In this document: positions 26,784 through 35,883 of the stretch, in pieces | Layout of the letters: the number at the start of each line of letters is the position of its first letter | Numbering within the stretch: the stretch's first letter is position 1 | Assembly (NCBI RefSeq): GCF_010668805.1 | Contig: NZ_WUFT01000011.1 | Span: 124,001-188,000, forward strand | DNA: 64,000 nucleotides | Direction of reading: 5' to 3' | Source of the DNA: Rhizobium phaseoli | Lineage (GTDB): Bacteria > Pseudomonadota > Alphaproteobacteria > Rhizobiales > Rhizobiaceae | Program-made: the position numbers and the translations under genes | Notes under the pieces: generated by a model | Database searches by the model: none | The model's input: the letters and a program-made list of their open reading frames with translations, nothing else | Told to the model about the DNA's origin: nothing

Positions 26784-26996
26784 ATGGCCACCAAGGGCAC
26801 CGTAAAATTCTTCAACCAGGACAAGGGTTTTGGTTTCATCACGCCGGACGGCGGCGCAAAGGACGTTTTCGTCCATATCTCTGCGCTGCAGGCTTCTGGC
26901 ATCCAGTCGCTGCGCGAAGGCCAGCAGGTTACCTTCGACACCGAGCCGGACCGCATGGGCAAGGGCCCGAAGGCTGTCAACATCTCGGCTTCGTAA
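26784..26996 (+). CDS. cspA: Cold-shock domain protein (CspA family)
   Basis: This 70-residue protein has both RNA-binding motifs of the cold-shock domain: KGFGFI (RNP1) and DVFVHI (RNP2). It is a single OB-fold nucleic-acid chaperone. An AAGGAC ribosome-binding site precedes the ATG. The gene-free region of more than 400 bp upstream may include a long leader as in other csp genes, but no known thermosensor structure was recognised. The symbol is used in the family sense; rhizobia have several paralogues. Confidence 0.95.
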   Translation: MATKGTVKFFNQDKGFGFITPDGGAKDVFVHISALQASGIQSLREGQQVTFDTEPDRMGKGPKAVNISAS

Positions 26997-27021
26997 GTCA
27001 GACTTCCGCTTCGGCGGCATG

Positions 27022-27050
27022 AACGGCGCTCCGCAAGGGGCGCCGTTTCC
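27022..27050 (+). terminator. Rho-independent terminator of the cold-shock gene
   Basis: The stem AACGGCGCTCC / GGGGCGCCGTT with a GCAA tetraloop is followed by TCCGTTT, 25 bp past the stop. Confidence 0.85.
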
Positions 27051-27361
27051 GTTTGCAGTCACCGTCATTTGTCGATCGCACCGCCAGATGTTATATGCGC
27101 GTTGACGAGATGATCCCGCCCCGCGGCGGTTCGGCGCCCCATTTGCGGCACCCGGTGGAGGCCTCGCCTGGAATGGCGAAAATAATCAAGACCAATTAGT
27201 TACAGCAATGTCTGCCACACTTTTCCGATATTCAATGATAGCTCCCACACCTTGCCACACCTTTGATAATCACTGGGGCCATCTTGCGGATTATTTGGAT
27301 GATCGGCGCGAAGCCGCCCTGAAGGAATTTCGCCAGATGCATCGCCAGCAAATTTGGAGCG
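27051..27361. other. Left flank of the AT-rich island, no confident gene
   Basis: GC content drops within this stretch, after about 27175. A plus-strand open frame from 27208 (reading HLADYLDDRREAALKEFRQM in its first half) could be a gene fragment, but it runs into DNA that is antisense to the NACHT gene, has no ribosome-binding site and matches nothing I recognise. No copy of the dusA 5' end that would mark the other attachment site was seen. Confidence 0.4.
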
Positions 27362-29242
27362 TCAAAGTCCAAGAATTTCATCTAGCGTTCGCGTTTGCGC
27401 GGCGGTTTTCTCAATTTCCGCCAGCCAATATGCGTGCAAGCCACGTAATACTCGCGCAAAAGTTTGGCCGATAAGCGTTAATTGTATAGTGATTTTATCC
27501 TGTTGATCTTCTACGAGAAACTTGACATAGGCGTCAACTAACGGAGAGGGCGAGCTACCAGCTAAAACTTGGAAACTGTCATTCCTTACGACAACCGTGA
27601 CCGGCACATCGCCGTCCAACTCCCATGCCTCTCCATTGGGCTGGATGTCGTCGAAGAGAGTTGGCGTAAATAATATGTCGAAGTCTGGCGCGAAATTACT
27701 GGCTTCGCGGCCACGTTGAATTTGATGGGACAACGCGATGAAGTTCCGTACCTCCTCATCGTAACTTATTGACATGCTAAACGAAAGCTTTTCAGCGCTG
27801 CTTGGTTTATGCCCATGCAGTCGGTATTGCGTAGAAACATTGCTAAGCGCCTTGAGAGGCTCGATGTCGGCGTCGAGAAGCCCTCGCGCGGAGAGCCTAT
27901 CAAGCGAAGGCTTGATGTAGGATAATACAACCTTTGATCTATCCATCTCAAATGCCATGATCATAACGTTATCGCTACGCCGTCCAGCTATCCGAGGAAC
28001 GATTTCCTGAAATTTCTCGCGCGAAATCAATCGAACAAGAGCATTGGCGGCGAAGTACTCCTGAAATGATCGATGGATGAAGCTATAAACCAGCCCCTCT
28101 TGCTTGATAAGATTCACCGCTTCTTGGTAATCCGTCAAGATATTGCTAGCGCTCGCCTCGAGGCCAGCGAGCCTAGAACTCTTTTCAATAAATGTCATCA
28201 TTTCTGTTTTTGTGAATTCATACTTCTCATCATAGTATGTAATAAGACAGAAATAACTAAATGATCTTTGGAAGTCTTGAATATCAAGTAATTTATGCCG
28301 TCGATAAGCTTTCGTTGAATCATGCCAATGGTAAAGCGTGTTGAAAGCTTGATCATAGAATATATTCATCCGTTTTGGGATTTCCAGATTCTCCCGAAAC
28401 GTCATCATCATCATTATTGCGAGCAGAGGATTTGACAAAAAGTCGACGTGTTCTTTAAAAAAACGTTCAGTCAGCTCTTTAACAAATAATTTCTTCGACG
28501 CGGGGTCAAACGGCACCTTTTTGATTAACTGTTTTACTTGCTTGAAACTGAAAGGGCACGACTCATAGACGAAAAAATCCTGCCAGCCGGCAAAATGGTC
28601 TTCGTACCGACTGGAAACGACAAAGCGGCAGTCCGGAAATTCGCACGTCATCTCAAGTATCTGTCGCTGCAAATCATCTTTATGAGTGCCTATAACTTCG
28701 TCAAAACCATCCAGAATAAAAACGAAGCGCCCAGTAATGCACAGCGAATCAAATACACCCGCGTCGAGTTTTCGTCGTGAGATCGTTAGCCTCACAAAAT
28801 CTCTTAAATCGGCTTTATCAAGATCGTTCAGTTTCCTTAGCTCTATGAAGATGGGTATTCGGCCGCCCTGATTTTCTGAGAACAGCGTGAGCCAAAGGTG
28901 ACGCATGAAGAAGGTTTTTCCTGCTCCGCCGTTACCCACCACAACAACGTTCTTGCCATCATTTATTTCGCGAATAAGCTTCTCATCGCTTATGGTTTTA
29001 TTACCGCACTTGAAACTGGAGGACACATAAACGTTGTAAATGTATTCATCCCGATCCTTTTGAGACAAGATCCTTACAAAGCGGTTTCGGTCAAAAGTCT
29101 CCTTCATGTAAGACGCGAAATCTTGGAACACTTTCTGCCATGCGATTTTTATCGCGCTAGTCGCTCCCGCCGCCACTGCGTTGAATGACTTCGTTACAAT
29201 TTCGGTAACGGCCTTCACCGCGATTGTTTCTAGATTTAGCAA
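27362..29242 (-). CDS. NACHT-domain STAND NTPase, bacterial NLR-like (probable anti-phage protein)
   Basis: This 626-residue protein has Walker A GNGGAGKT (103-110), Walker B ILDGFDE (176-182) with the extra acidic residue typical of NACHT, a VVSSRYE sensor (208-214) and the winged-helix hallmark FIHRSFQEYFAAN (388-400). The N-terminal 90 residues are helical without a recognised effector domain. The C-terminal 220 residues show no leucine-rich or TPR repeats. Bacterial NACHT proteins of this size are known to defend against phages, apparently by sensing infection and halting growth; that role here is inference. Base and codon use are strikingly AT-rich compared with neighbours, indicating horizontal transfer. 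It starts 37 bp after an integrase remnant read in the same direction. Confidence 0.88.
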   Translation of the reverse strand: MLNLETIAVKAVTEIVTKSFNAVAAGATSAIKIAWQKVFQDFASYMKETFDRNRFVRILSQKDRDEYIYNVYVSSSFKCGNKTISDEKLIREINDGKNVVVVGNGGAGKTFFMRHLWLTLFSENQGGRIPIFIELRKLNDLDKADLRDFVRLTISRRKLDAGVFDSLCITGRFVFILDGFDEVIGTHKDDLQRQILEMTCEFPDCRFVVSSRYEDHFAGWQDFFVYESCPFSFKQVKQLIKKVPFDPASKKLFVKELTERFFKEHVDFLSNPLLAIMMMMTFRENLEIPKRMNIFYDQAFNTLYHWHDSTKAYRRHKLLDIQDFQRSFSYFCLITYYDEKYEFTKTEMMTFIEKSSRLAGLEASASNILTDYQEAVNLIKQEGLVYSFIHRSFQEYFAANALVRLISREKFQEIVPRIAGRRSDNVMIMAFEMDRSKVVLSYIKPSLDRLSARGLLDADIEPLKALSNVSTQYRLHGHKPSSAEKLSFSMSISYDEEVRNFIALSHQIQRGREASNFAPDFDILFTPTLFDDIQPNGEAWELDGDVPVTVVVRNDSFQVLAGSSPSPLVDAYVKFLVEDQQDKITIQLTLIGQTFARVLRGLHAYWLAEIEKTAAQTRTLDEILGL

Positions 29243-29278
29243 GAGTGGCCCTTCTACAATTCGACAGAATCAATCATG

Positions 29279-30458
29279 TCATTCTGCGGCAGAATGCATG
29301 AGTGAAAACATGATCGGAAGTAGGCTGCCGATCCTTAGTTCAATTTTCGGTTGGCACCACTGCCAATAGGCATACTTATCGCCGATCTGACGGATGTGGG
29401 TGTACCGCTTGAGACTGGTCCACGATCGGTGCGCTTAAACTGTCGCGGCGCGGAGAATGTCCCAGCCCATTTCGAAGAGCCGCGAAATTCTCTCATGCCT
29501 CAGATCATGAAAGTGCAGGTCCTCGATGCCGAGCAGCTTGTAGGCATCGGTGAAATTCTTCGAGATGGTGTCCGGATTATAGGGGAAGATCCTCTCCTCA
29601 TCCCGCGGCATGCCCTCGATGATCGACCTGGCTTCAGGTAGCAAGGTGCACCACACATCGTTTCCGATCTTTGCGCCGGGATGTTTCATGTTGCTGCGGC
29701 TCGTAGTCATCCCAGCGAATGACGGTGATCTCCTCCTGGCGCCTAGTTGAAAAAATCGCGAACAAGATGATCTTGTCCATCGGCGAAGATTGCGGCGTCC
29801 GCATATTCCGCTCGGAAAAAAACTGCAGCAGCTTTTCCAGCTCGGCGATGGTCGGGCGCCGGTCGCGCTCGTTGCTTCGGCTGATGATGCCGAGGCGGCT
29901 GGTAACGGTGAAGGCATCCTCAAAGGCCTTTTCGTCGAGCTGGTATTCCCACATCGGCCGGGCGACGGTGAATACCGATCCGAGATGCGACATGTAATTG
30001 CCGACCGTCTGCGGCTGGCGGACCTTCTACTTCGCCTTTTTAAGAGCCTGCTCGAAGACATCATCCTCGCCTTTCGGCAACCACCCGTTCTTCAGGTCCT
30101 TCGCGAAACCACTGATGTCAGGGCTGACGAACGCGCTGCAGCGTTTCGCCGCGAACGGATGCTTCTTGATCAGCTTCAGGCATTGGCATTGGCCTTGGTC
30201 TTGCCCATCGCCTTGAGCGACGTCGTGATATATTCGTCGATCACATCGGCGAGGAACGGATCGGCAGCTTTCAGCTGCTCCAACGCACCCGGCTCGGCAA
30301 GTTCTGTCTCCCGCTTTTTAAGCCAGGCTTTCGCGGCCAGTTGTCGGCCGAAGGTCTGAGCCTCAGAATGCACGAGCTCGCTCTTTTTGCTCTAGCCGAA
30401 TCTGTGCGGTATAAGCTTTCGACCCATTTGCGCGCGTTCGCTCTAATATAGTGCCCAT
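29279..30458 (-). pseudogene. Degenerate phage-type tyrosine integrase
   Basis: It starts at ATG 30456-30458 (MGTILERTRANGSKAYTAQI), and resemblance continues through three frames. Pieces are KAWLKKRETELAEPGALEQL, QPQTVGNYMSHLGSVFTVAR, then STRRQEEI (catalytic Arg), DLHFHDLRHERISRLFEMGW (catalytic His and Arg) and SWTSLKRYTHIRQIGDKY (nucleophile Tyr, codon 29402-29404). Lesions seen are frameshifts near 30380, 30180 and 29690, and in-frame stops TAG at 30027-30029 and TAA at 29435-29437. It is therefore dead, although all catalytic positions remain legible. It sits at the 5' end of dusA, reading away from it, the usual arrangement in dusA-associated integrative elements. Confidence 0.88.
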
Positions 30459-30558
30459 TTGGGTGCTACACGATCTCTACCGATTGCTACATTGTAGCAC
30501 TAGCAGTTCGGAAACGGTCGTGAATGGGCGAAAACGAGAGACAACAAGACAAAAGACG

Positions 30559-31593
30559 ATGTCAGAAATGCACGAGGATCAAAGGAAAACGCCCTATTTC
30601 CGGGCTCCAGTTTTCGCCATTGCCCCGATGATCGACTGGACGGATCGGCATTGCCGCTATTTCCATCGCCAGATCAGCCGGCAGGCGCTGCTCTATACCG
30701 AGATGGTGGTGGCCGATGCGATCATCCACGGTCCGCGCGACCGGTTGCTCGGCCATGACGCAGCGGAGCATCCGCTGGCGCTGCAGCTCGGCGGATCTGA
30801 TCCGGCCAAGCTTGCCGAGGCGGTGAAGATCGCCGAACCCTACGGCTACGATGAGATCAACCTCAATGTCGGCTGCCCTTCCGACCGCGTGCAGTCGGGC
30901 ACCTTCGGCGCCTGCCTGATGTTGACGCCGGAGACGGTGGCCGAATGCGTCGTGGCGATGAAGAGGGTTGCGGCCGTGCCGGTGACGGTGAAATGCCGGA
31001 TCGGCGTCGACGAGCAGGAGCCGGAACAGGCTCTGCCGGCGCTGATCACCCGCGTTCTCGATGCCGGCGCCGACGCGATCTGGATCCATGCCCGCAAGGC
31101 CTGGCTGAAGGGTCTGAGCCCGAAGGAGAACCGCGAGATCCCACCGCTCGACTACGACATTGTCTATCGGATGAAGCAGCGCTGGCCAGACATCTTCATC
31201 GGCATCAATGGCGGCATTCGCACGCTTGAGGAAGCCGCCGCCCACCTCGAACATGTCGACGGCGTCATGCTGGGCCGCGCCGCCTATCAGAATGCGGCGA
31301 TCCTTGCCGAAGTCGACCAGCGCTTCTTCGGCGCTCCCGCAGGAGAAGCGGACTGGGAAGGCCTGCGCGACCGGATGATGGCTTATGCCGAGCGCCATAT
31401 CGCCAGTGGCGGCCGGCTGCAGCACGTAGCCCGCCACATGGTCGGCCTCTTCACCGGCCTGCCCGGCGCCAGGCGCTACCGCCAGATCCTGTCGACCGAT
31501 GCGGCCAAAAGCGGCGCCGGGCCGGAGGTGCTGGCGGCAGCTTTTGCTGCCGTGGATTTTTCGGGAGTGGAGCAGGAGGCGGTCAGCGCCTGA
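30559..31593 (+). CDS. dusA: tRNA-dihydrouridine(20/20a) synthase DusA
   Basis: This 344-residue flavoenzyme reduces uridine 20/20a in the tRNA D-loop. It starts at ATG 30559; an open frame upstream is unrelated. Diagnostic motifs are APMIDWTDRHCRYFHR (FMN site), LQLGGSDP, NLNVGCPSDRVQSG with the catalytic cysteine (in GTFGACLM), KCRIGVDE, WIHARKAWLKGLSPKENREI and GVMLGRAAY. The N-terminus looks intact despite the adjacent element remnant, so insertion either restored or did not alter the coding start. Confidence 0.95.
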   Translation: MSEMHEDQRKTPYFRAPVFAIAPMIDWTDRHCRYFHRQISRQALLYTEMVVADAIIHGPRDRLLGHDAAEHPLALQLGGSDPAKLAEAVKIAEPYGYDEINLNVGCPSDRVQSGTFGACLMLTPETVAECVVAMKRVAAVPVTVKCRIGVDEQEPEQALPALITRVLDAGADAIWIHARKAWLKGLSPKENREIPPLDYDIVYRMKQRWPDIFIGINGGIRTLEEAAAHLEHVDGVMLGRAAYQNAAILAEVDQRFFGAPAGEADWEGLRDRMMAYAERHIASGGRLQHVARHMVGLFTGLPGARRYRQILSTDAAKSGAGPEVLAAAFAAVDFSGVEQEAVSA

Positions 31594-31611
31594 CGGAACG
31601 TTACGTCTTTG

Positions 31612-32643
31612 TCACGGCGTTCGCGCCATCGGCAGCAAGGTCTTCTTCTCGATCCGACCGGCCACCGAGAACACCAGTATCTCCGTATCCCGGTCGATCC
31701 TGCTGCCGTCCATCAACCTGACGATATCGTCGACGCCGCCGACCGGACTGCCGTCGATAGCGAGGATGTAATCGCCCTCCTGCAGCCCTCCCTTTGCCGC
31801 CGGCCCTTCCGGCTCGACGCGGCGGATGCGGACGGAGGTGGTCTGCAGCGTGCCCGCCGTCAGTGCCACCCGGCGCGGCAGCACGATCGTATCGCCTGAA
31901 ATACCGATGAAGGCGCGCCTCACCTGACCGTGGCGGAGAATTTCCGAAACGACGAAATTGGCGGTATTCGATGCCACAGCGAAGGCGATGCTCTGCGCCC
32001 CCTGGATGACGGCGGTGTTGACACCGATCACCTCCCCGCCGGAAGAAACCAGCGGCCCGCCTGAATTGCCGGGATTAAGCGCCGCATCGGTCTGGATGAC
32101 GTCCTCCATCAGCCGGCCGCTGGCTGCCCGCATCGACCGGCCGAGCGCCGAGACGATACCGGCGGTGACCGTCCATTCGAAACCGAGCGGGTTTCCGATT
32201 GCGATGGCGATATGGCCTCGGCGCAGGCGTTGGGAATCGCCTAGCTTTGCCCAGGCGCCGGTGCTTGTATTGGCGCGAATGAGGGCGATATCGGTATCGA
32301 CATCGCGGCCGAGCACGCGGCCCTCGGTGATGAAGCCATCGGGCGTGGTGATGCGAACGACTTTGGCGTCGTCAACGACATGGCTGTTGGTGATGATCAA
32401 TCCGTCAGGCGAGATGGCAAAGCCCGAGCCGTGCCCCTGCCGGCCACCGACCCTCTCGATCCGGCTGACGGCCGGCCCGACCGTGTCGACCGCTGATGCG
32501 ATCGATTGCGAATAGGCATCGATCAGCGCCCCGTCGTTCTGAGGCGCTATCTCCTTGTCCATGTAACCCATGATTTGATCCTCAGGCGAGAGTAACGGTC
32601 GTCCGCGGCCAAAACGGTCTCGGTTGCGACGGTTCGCCATCAT
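31612..32643 (-). CDS. HtrA/DegP-like trypsin-type serine protease with one PDZ domain
   Basis: This 343-residue protein has a catalytic triad: His in ITNSHVVDD, Asp in DTDIALIR and Ser in LNPGNSGGPLV. A single PDZ domain (about 245-335) contains GPAAKGGLQEGDYILAIDG. There is no signal peptide or membrane helix, so it may be cytosolic, unlike DegP; the first 30 residues are basic. An internal start at MGYMDKEI (residue 25) is possible. It converges with dusA 18 bp away. It presumably takes part in protein quality control. Confidence 0.9.
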   Translation of the reverse strand: MMANRRNRDRFGRGRPLLSPEDQIMGYMDKEIAPQNDGALIDAYSQSIASAVDTVGPAVSRIERVGGRQGHGSGFAISPDGLIITNSHVVDDAKVVRITTPDGFITEGRVLGRDVDTDIALIRANTSTGAWAKLGDSQRLRRGHIAIAIGNPLGFEWTVTAGIVSALGRSMRAASGRLMEDVIQTDAALNPGNSGGPLVSSGGEVIGVNTAVIQGAQSIAFAVASNTANFVVSEILRHGQVRRAFIGISGDTIVLPRRVALTAGTLQTTSVRIRRVEPEGPAAKGGLQEGDYILAIDGSPVGGVDDIVRLMDGSRIDRDTEILVFSVAGRIEKKTLLPMARTP

Positions 32644-33017
32644 AGTGCTGTTGAAGATTAGATGGTTGGGCGTCGACCGCCGTTCAAGTGAGCATGGGCG
32701 GCTGCGTGAAATTGCGGGAGAACGCGAACATACCTAGCCGGACAGCTATATCGAACTACCCGGACTGATATCTTGAAAGAACGGCAAAAAACTGGCTCAT
32801 TGCAGACATCAGCCCGTAAAATCAGCCGTCTTCCCGACACCATCAAGCCTGTTGCCGCGACTATCCCACCGGGCCGTACAACTTCTGTCATATCAACAGA
32901 ATAGAAAAAGGCATTCAATAACAAGCACATTCCGCCGGTATTACCTCCGGCGCAAACTTCCGACCGCATCAATCCACTCCGATCCAACCAAACCCAACCC
33001 AACCAAGGAGCCATGAC
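32644..33017. other. Divergent intergenic region, promoter area
   Basis: These 374 bp between the HtrA-like gene (minus) and an alpha/beta hydrolase gene (plus) should contain both promoters. The last 35 bp before the hydrolase carry short tandem AACCCAACC-type repeats, followed by an AAGGAG ribosome-binding site. No gene is seen. Confidence 0.45.
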
Positions 33018-33854
33018 ATGAGCAAAGTCACCACCAAGGACGGTGTCGAGATCTTCTACAAGGATTGGGGGCCGAAGACCGCCCAGCCGATCATGTTCCA
33101 TCACGGCTGGCCGCTCTGCTCCGACGACTGGGACACCCAGATGCTGTTCTTCCTCGAGAAGGGTTTCCGGGTCGTCGCCCATGACCGGCGCGGCCATGGC
33201 CGCTCCACCCAGGTGGGTGATGGTCACGACATGGATCATTACGCTGCCGACGCGGCAGCTGTCGTCGAGCATCTCGATCTCAGGAACACCGTCCATATCG
33301 GCCACTCCACCGGTGGCGGCGAAGCGACCCATTACGTCGCCCGCCATGGCCAGCCGCAGGGCCGCGTCGCCAAGCTCATCATCATCGGCGCCGTGCCGCC
33401 CATCATGGTGAAAACCGATGCCAACCCCGGCGGCTTGCCGATCGAGGTCTTCGATGACCTGCGCAGGCAGCTCGCCGCCAATCGCTCGCAGTTCTACCGT
33501 GACCTGCCGGCCGGCCCGTTCTACAGCTTCAACCGGCCGGGTGCGAAAGTATCGGAACCGGTCATCAACAATTGGTGGCGTCAGGGCATGATCGGCGGCG
33601 CCAAGGCGCATTACGACGGCATCAAGGCCTTTTCGGAAACCGATTTTACCGAAGACTTGAAGATCATCACCGTGCCGACCTTCGTCATGCACGGCGATGA
33701 TGATCAGATCGTGCCGATCGCCGACTCCGCTTTGCTCTCGTCGAAGCTGCTGCAGAACGCCACGCTGAAGGTCTACGAGAAATTTCCGCACGGCATGTGC
33801 ACCACTCATGCCGACATCATCAATCCCGACATCCTCGCCTTCATCAAGGGCTGA
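33018..33854 (+). CDS. Alpha/beta hydrolase, cofactor-free haloperoxidase-like esterase
   Basis: This 278-residue protein closely follows the bacterial non-heme chloroperoxidase group. It has the oxyanion region HHGWPLCSDDW, the nucleophile elbow GHSTGGGEATHY (Ser), the acid in MHGDDDQIVP and the histidine in KFPHGMC. A strong AAGGAG ribosome-binding site lies 7 bp before the ATG. It is cytosolic. The physiological reaction is probably ester or peracid hydrolysis; true halogenation activity is usually incidental in this family. Confidence 0.9.
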   Translation: MSKVTTKDGVEIFYKDWGPKTAQPIMFHHGWPLCSDDWDTQMLFFLEKGFRVVAHDRRGHGRSTQVGDGHDMDHYAADAAAVVEHLDLRNTVHIGHSTGGGEATHYVARHGQPQGRVAKLIIIGAVPPIMVKTDANPGGLPIEVFDDLRRQLAANRSQFYRDLPAGPFYSFNRPGAKVSEPVINNWWRQGMIGGAKAHYDGIKAFSETDFTEDLKIITVPTFVMHGDDDQIVPIADSALLSSKLLQNATLKVYEKFPHGMCTTHADIINPDILAFIKG

Positions 33855-33865
33855 CAGATCAATCC

Positions 33866-33889
33866 GCCGGGCGCCATCAGGCGCCCGGC
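33866..33889. terminator. GC-rich hairpin after the hydrolase gene
   Basis: A perfect 10-bp stem GCCGGGCGCC with its complement has a 4-nt loop, 11 bp past the stop. No T-run follows, so termination is only suggested. Confidence 0.45.
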
Positions 33890-34025
33890 AGCCGGCATCA
33901 CCGGCGTGGCGCAATCATCATCCGCCGACTGCAACAAACGGGCACTGTCGGGGTAGACCCATCGGTTGGTAGCCGGTTACGCATTTTCTCATGAAACCGT
34001 TTTCGCCGATTTGCGTTTAGCGGCC

Positions 34026-34202
34026 ATGACAAGAGAACGTGAACCCTCATCAAAGGCTTATCGGCAGGATCGCTTCGAAAACACCGAGCGAGCCGCCAAG
34101 GAAACCATCGAAGCGGAGCAGCGGGCTCGCCGCGAGAAAACCAAAAGGCTGAAAGAACTGCGTCTGTCGCAGCAAAGCGGCAAGGATCCCGCAACCCGGT
34201 AG
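34026..34202 (+). CDS. Small charged hypothetical protein
   Basis: These 58 residues from ATG 34026 (MTREREPSSKAYRQDRF) are rich in Arg, Lys and Glu and very likely one long helix (TERAAKETIEAEQRARREKT). No family is recognised. It resembles the many short helical conserved hypotheticals of rhizobia. No strong ribosome-binding site is seen, so this is a moderate call. Confidence 0.5.
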   Translation: MTREREPSSKAYRQDRFENTERAAKETIEAEQRARREKTKRLKELRLSQQSGKDPATR

Positions 34203-34409
34203 ATCTTCGCGCTTGCACTGCCTGTCACGCCGACGCGCCCATCCGTCTAGCCCCATCCGCGCCGCCCTCTTCCGTATCCTTCCGGGCGCGCGCGCGCGCC
34301 CGAAATTGTTTTTGAACATCGGACGTTCGCCCATCTTGCAGAGCAGAGGTCGCGAAATTATCTTTTTTTCACCGATAGCGATTCACGGCATCAAAAAGGG
34401 CAGATTGCG

Positions 34410-34625
34410 ATGTCAGACAAGCTGTTCAGCACGCGTGACGAACCGCTCGCATCCGAAGACCTCGATGTGTGCAGGCGTGTCCATGAAGGGCTGTGTAGCG
34501 AGCTCCAGATTGACCGAGCAGGCGAGGAAGCCGCCCGTCTCGGCGCCCTTGTCATCGAGCTTTACCGGCAAGGCGTGCATGACGAGAACCAGCTTCGATT
34601 GCTGGTCGGCGGGAAGCGAAGCTGA
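34410..34625 (+). CDS. Small hypothetical protein
   Basis: These 71 residues (MSDKLFSTRDEPLASEDLDV...) are predicted helical and acidic, with AGEEAARLGALVIELYRQGV as the likely core helix. The C-terminal HDENQLRLLV resembles a conserved motif of short rhizobial hypotheticals. No function can be assigned. It stands alone between small genes. Confidence 0.55.
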   Translation: MSDKLFSTRDEPLASEDLDVCRRVHEGLCSELQIDRAGEEAARLGALVIELYRQGVHDENQLRLLVGGKRS

Positions 34626-34831
34626 GAGCGCGCCACCCGCTATATGCTCGAACCCAGCATTCTTTTCGGTCTCCGGCAGGACGCGCCCCACCGCATCGAC
34701 CGCCGGTGGCCAAGCTCCATATCACCGCGGTGCGTTAGCAGATACGCACATACATCGCCCATCCAAAAATGAAACCTATAGCCTTTCCCTGCGTTAACCC
34801 CGCGATACATCCGTTACCCAAGGTGAGAGAA

Positions 34832-35335
34832 ATGAACAGATTTGCCATCATTGTCCTGTCGATAGCGACGGCTTTCTCCGGAATGCCGGCTTCGGCAGGC
34901 CCGGCCTTCGTGCCGAGCCCGGCGCAATCGGCGCAACCGGCGCCTCAAAGTGCCGATGCCCGTATCGTGACCGTCGGCTGCAATAACTTCACCAATTGCC
35001 CTGGGCAGTTCGGTAATGATCGCAGGTGGTACCGAAACCGCCACCACTATCGCGATCGCAGCTACTATCGTGATCGCAACTCCTACCGCGACGACCGCTA
35101 TGGATGGGACCGTGGCTATAACCGTCATTATCGCCACCACGACAATAGCGGCGCCATCATCGGCGGCCTCGCTGCCGGCGCGCTCATCGGCGGCATCATC
35201 GCCTCGCAGCCGCGCGCTTATTCTTCGCGCGGCTACAGCTCGCATGCCGACTATTGCTATAGCCGCTATCGGTCCTACCGCGCCTCCGACAACACCTTCC
35301 AGCCGAACTACGGCCCGCGCCGCCAGTGCCGCTAA
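34832..35335 (+). CDS. BA14K family secreted protein
   Basis: This 167-residue protein starts at ATG 34832, after AGGTGAGAGA. A signal peptide spans residues 1-21. Then come a proline/alanine-rich stretch, a Tyr/Arg/Asp-rich low-complexity region (HHYRDRSYYRDRNSYRDDR), a hydrophobic glycine-rich segment (GAIIGGLAAGALIGGIIA) and the BA14K terminus HADYCYSRYRSYRASDNTF with Cys near the end. The family includes a Brucella lectin-like immunogen. It is probably envelope-located. A textbook terminator follows. Confidence 0.9.
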   Translation: MNRFAIIVLSIATAFSGMPASAGPAFVPSPAQSAQPAPQSADARIVTVGCNNFTNCPGQFGNDRRWYRNRHHYRDRSYYRDRNSYRDDRYGWDRGYNRHYRHHDNSGAIIGGLAAGALIGGIIASQPRAYSSRGYSSHADYCYSRYRSYRASDNTFQPNYGPRRQCR

Positions 35336-35357
35336 ACCGATCCGCCCGTCAACAGCG

Positions 35358-35385
35358 AGCCTCGCATGAAATGCGGGGCTTTTTT
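35358..35385 (+). terminator. Rho-independent terminator of the BA14K gene
   Basis: A 10-bp stem AGCCTCGCAT / ATGCGGGGCT (one G-T pair) with a GAA loop is followed by TTTTTT, starting 22 bp past the stop. Confidence 0.9.
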
Positions 35386-35429
35386 GATGCCGCACGGGTA
35401 ACGCCTTGGGCGGGCTAATTGCGCCTCTT

Positions 35430-35883
35430 TCAATAAGTCGCGGCCGGTTTCGGCCTCTTTTCGGTCCATTGCGGCGGCGCGCCGTATTTGGCGGCCACAG
35501 CTCCCATCAGTCCCGGTGACCGGCCAAAGGCGTCGCAGGCGGCGTATTTCGGTTTTCCGCCAAGCCAGGATTTCATCCGCTGTCCGGACGGCAGCGAGAT
35601 ATCCAGTCCCTTCGGTTCCTTGCCTTTGATCAGCATGCGGGGACGCCAGGCCATAGGCGTCGCCGACTTCAGAAACGCGGGGAGTGTTCTGCAGCGAGTT
35701 TGCCCCGCGCGACCAGACGACCGCCGCCAGCTGCACACCATCGCGGTCGACGGCCTCAGCCTCGACGGCCAGCCCACCGAGGCCGGCCGGCAGCCGCGGC
35801 ACGCCGACGGGCAGCACCAAACCAGTGCCAAGGGTGGCGACAGTGGAAACACCGGCCATCGCCTTCTTACTCTCCGCCTTCAT
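35430..35883 (-). pseudogene. Frameshifted envelope protein gene, DUF3313-like
   Basis: Two frames join into one protein-like sequence. The first part reads GVSTVATLGTGLVLP, GGLAVEAEAVDRDGVQLAAV and SEVGDAYGLA. After about 35650 it continues in another frame as MLIKGKEPKGLDISLPSGQR and AVAAKYGAPPQWTEK. A small deletion that is not a multiple of three near 35641-35655 explains it. The first part recalls DUF3313-type lipoproteins, but a lipobox start is not clear, so the family is tentative. Confidence 0.45.

Noticed and set aside
27208..27474. Plus-strand frame of 88 codons at the left edge of the NACHT island
   Set aside because: There is no ribosome-binding site, its second half is antisense to the NACHT gene, and it matches no known family.
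32658..33914. A 418-codon open frame antisense to the alpha/beta hydrolase
   Set aside because: The plus-strand gene has a full catalytic triad and a strong ribosome-binding site; the antisense frame matches no known family.
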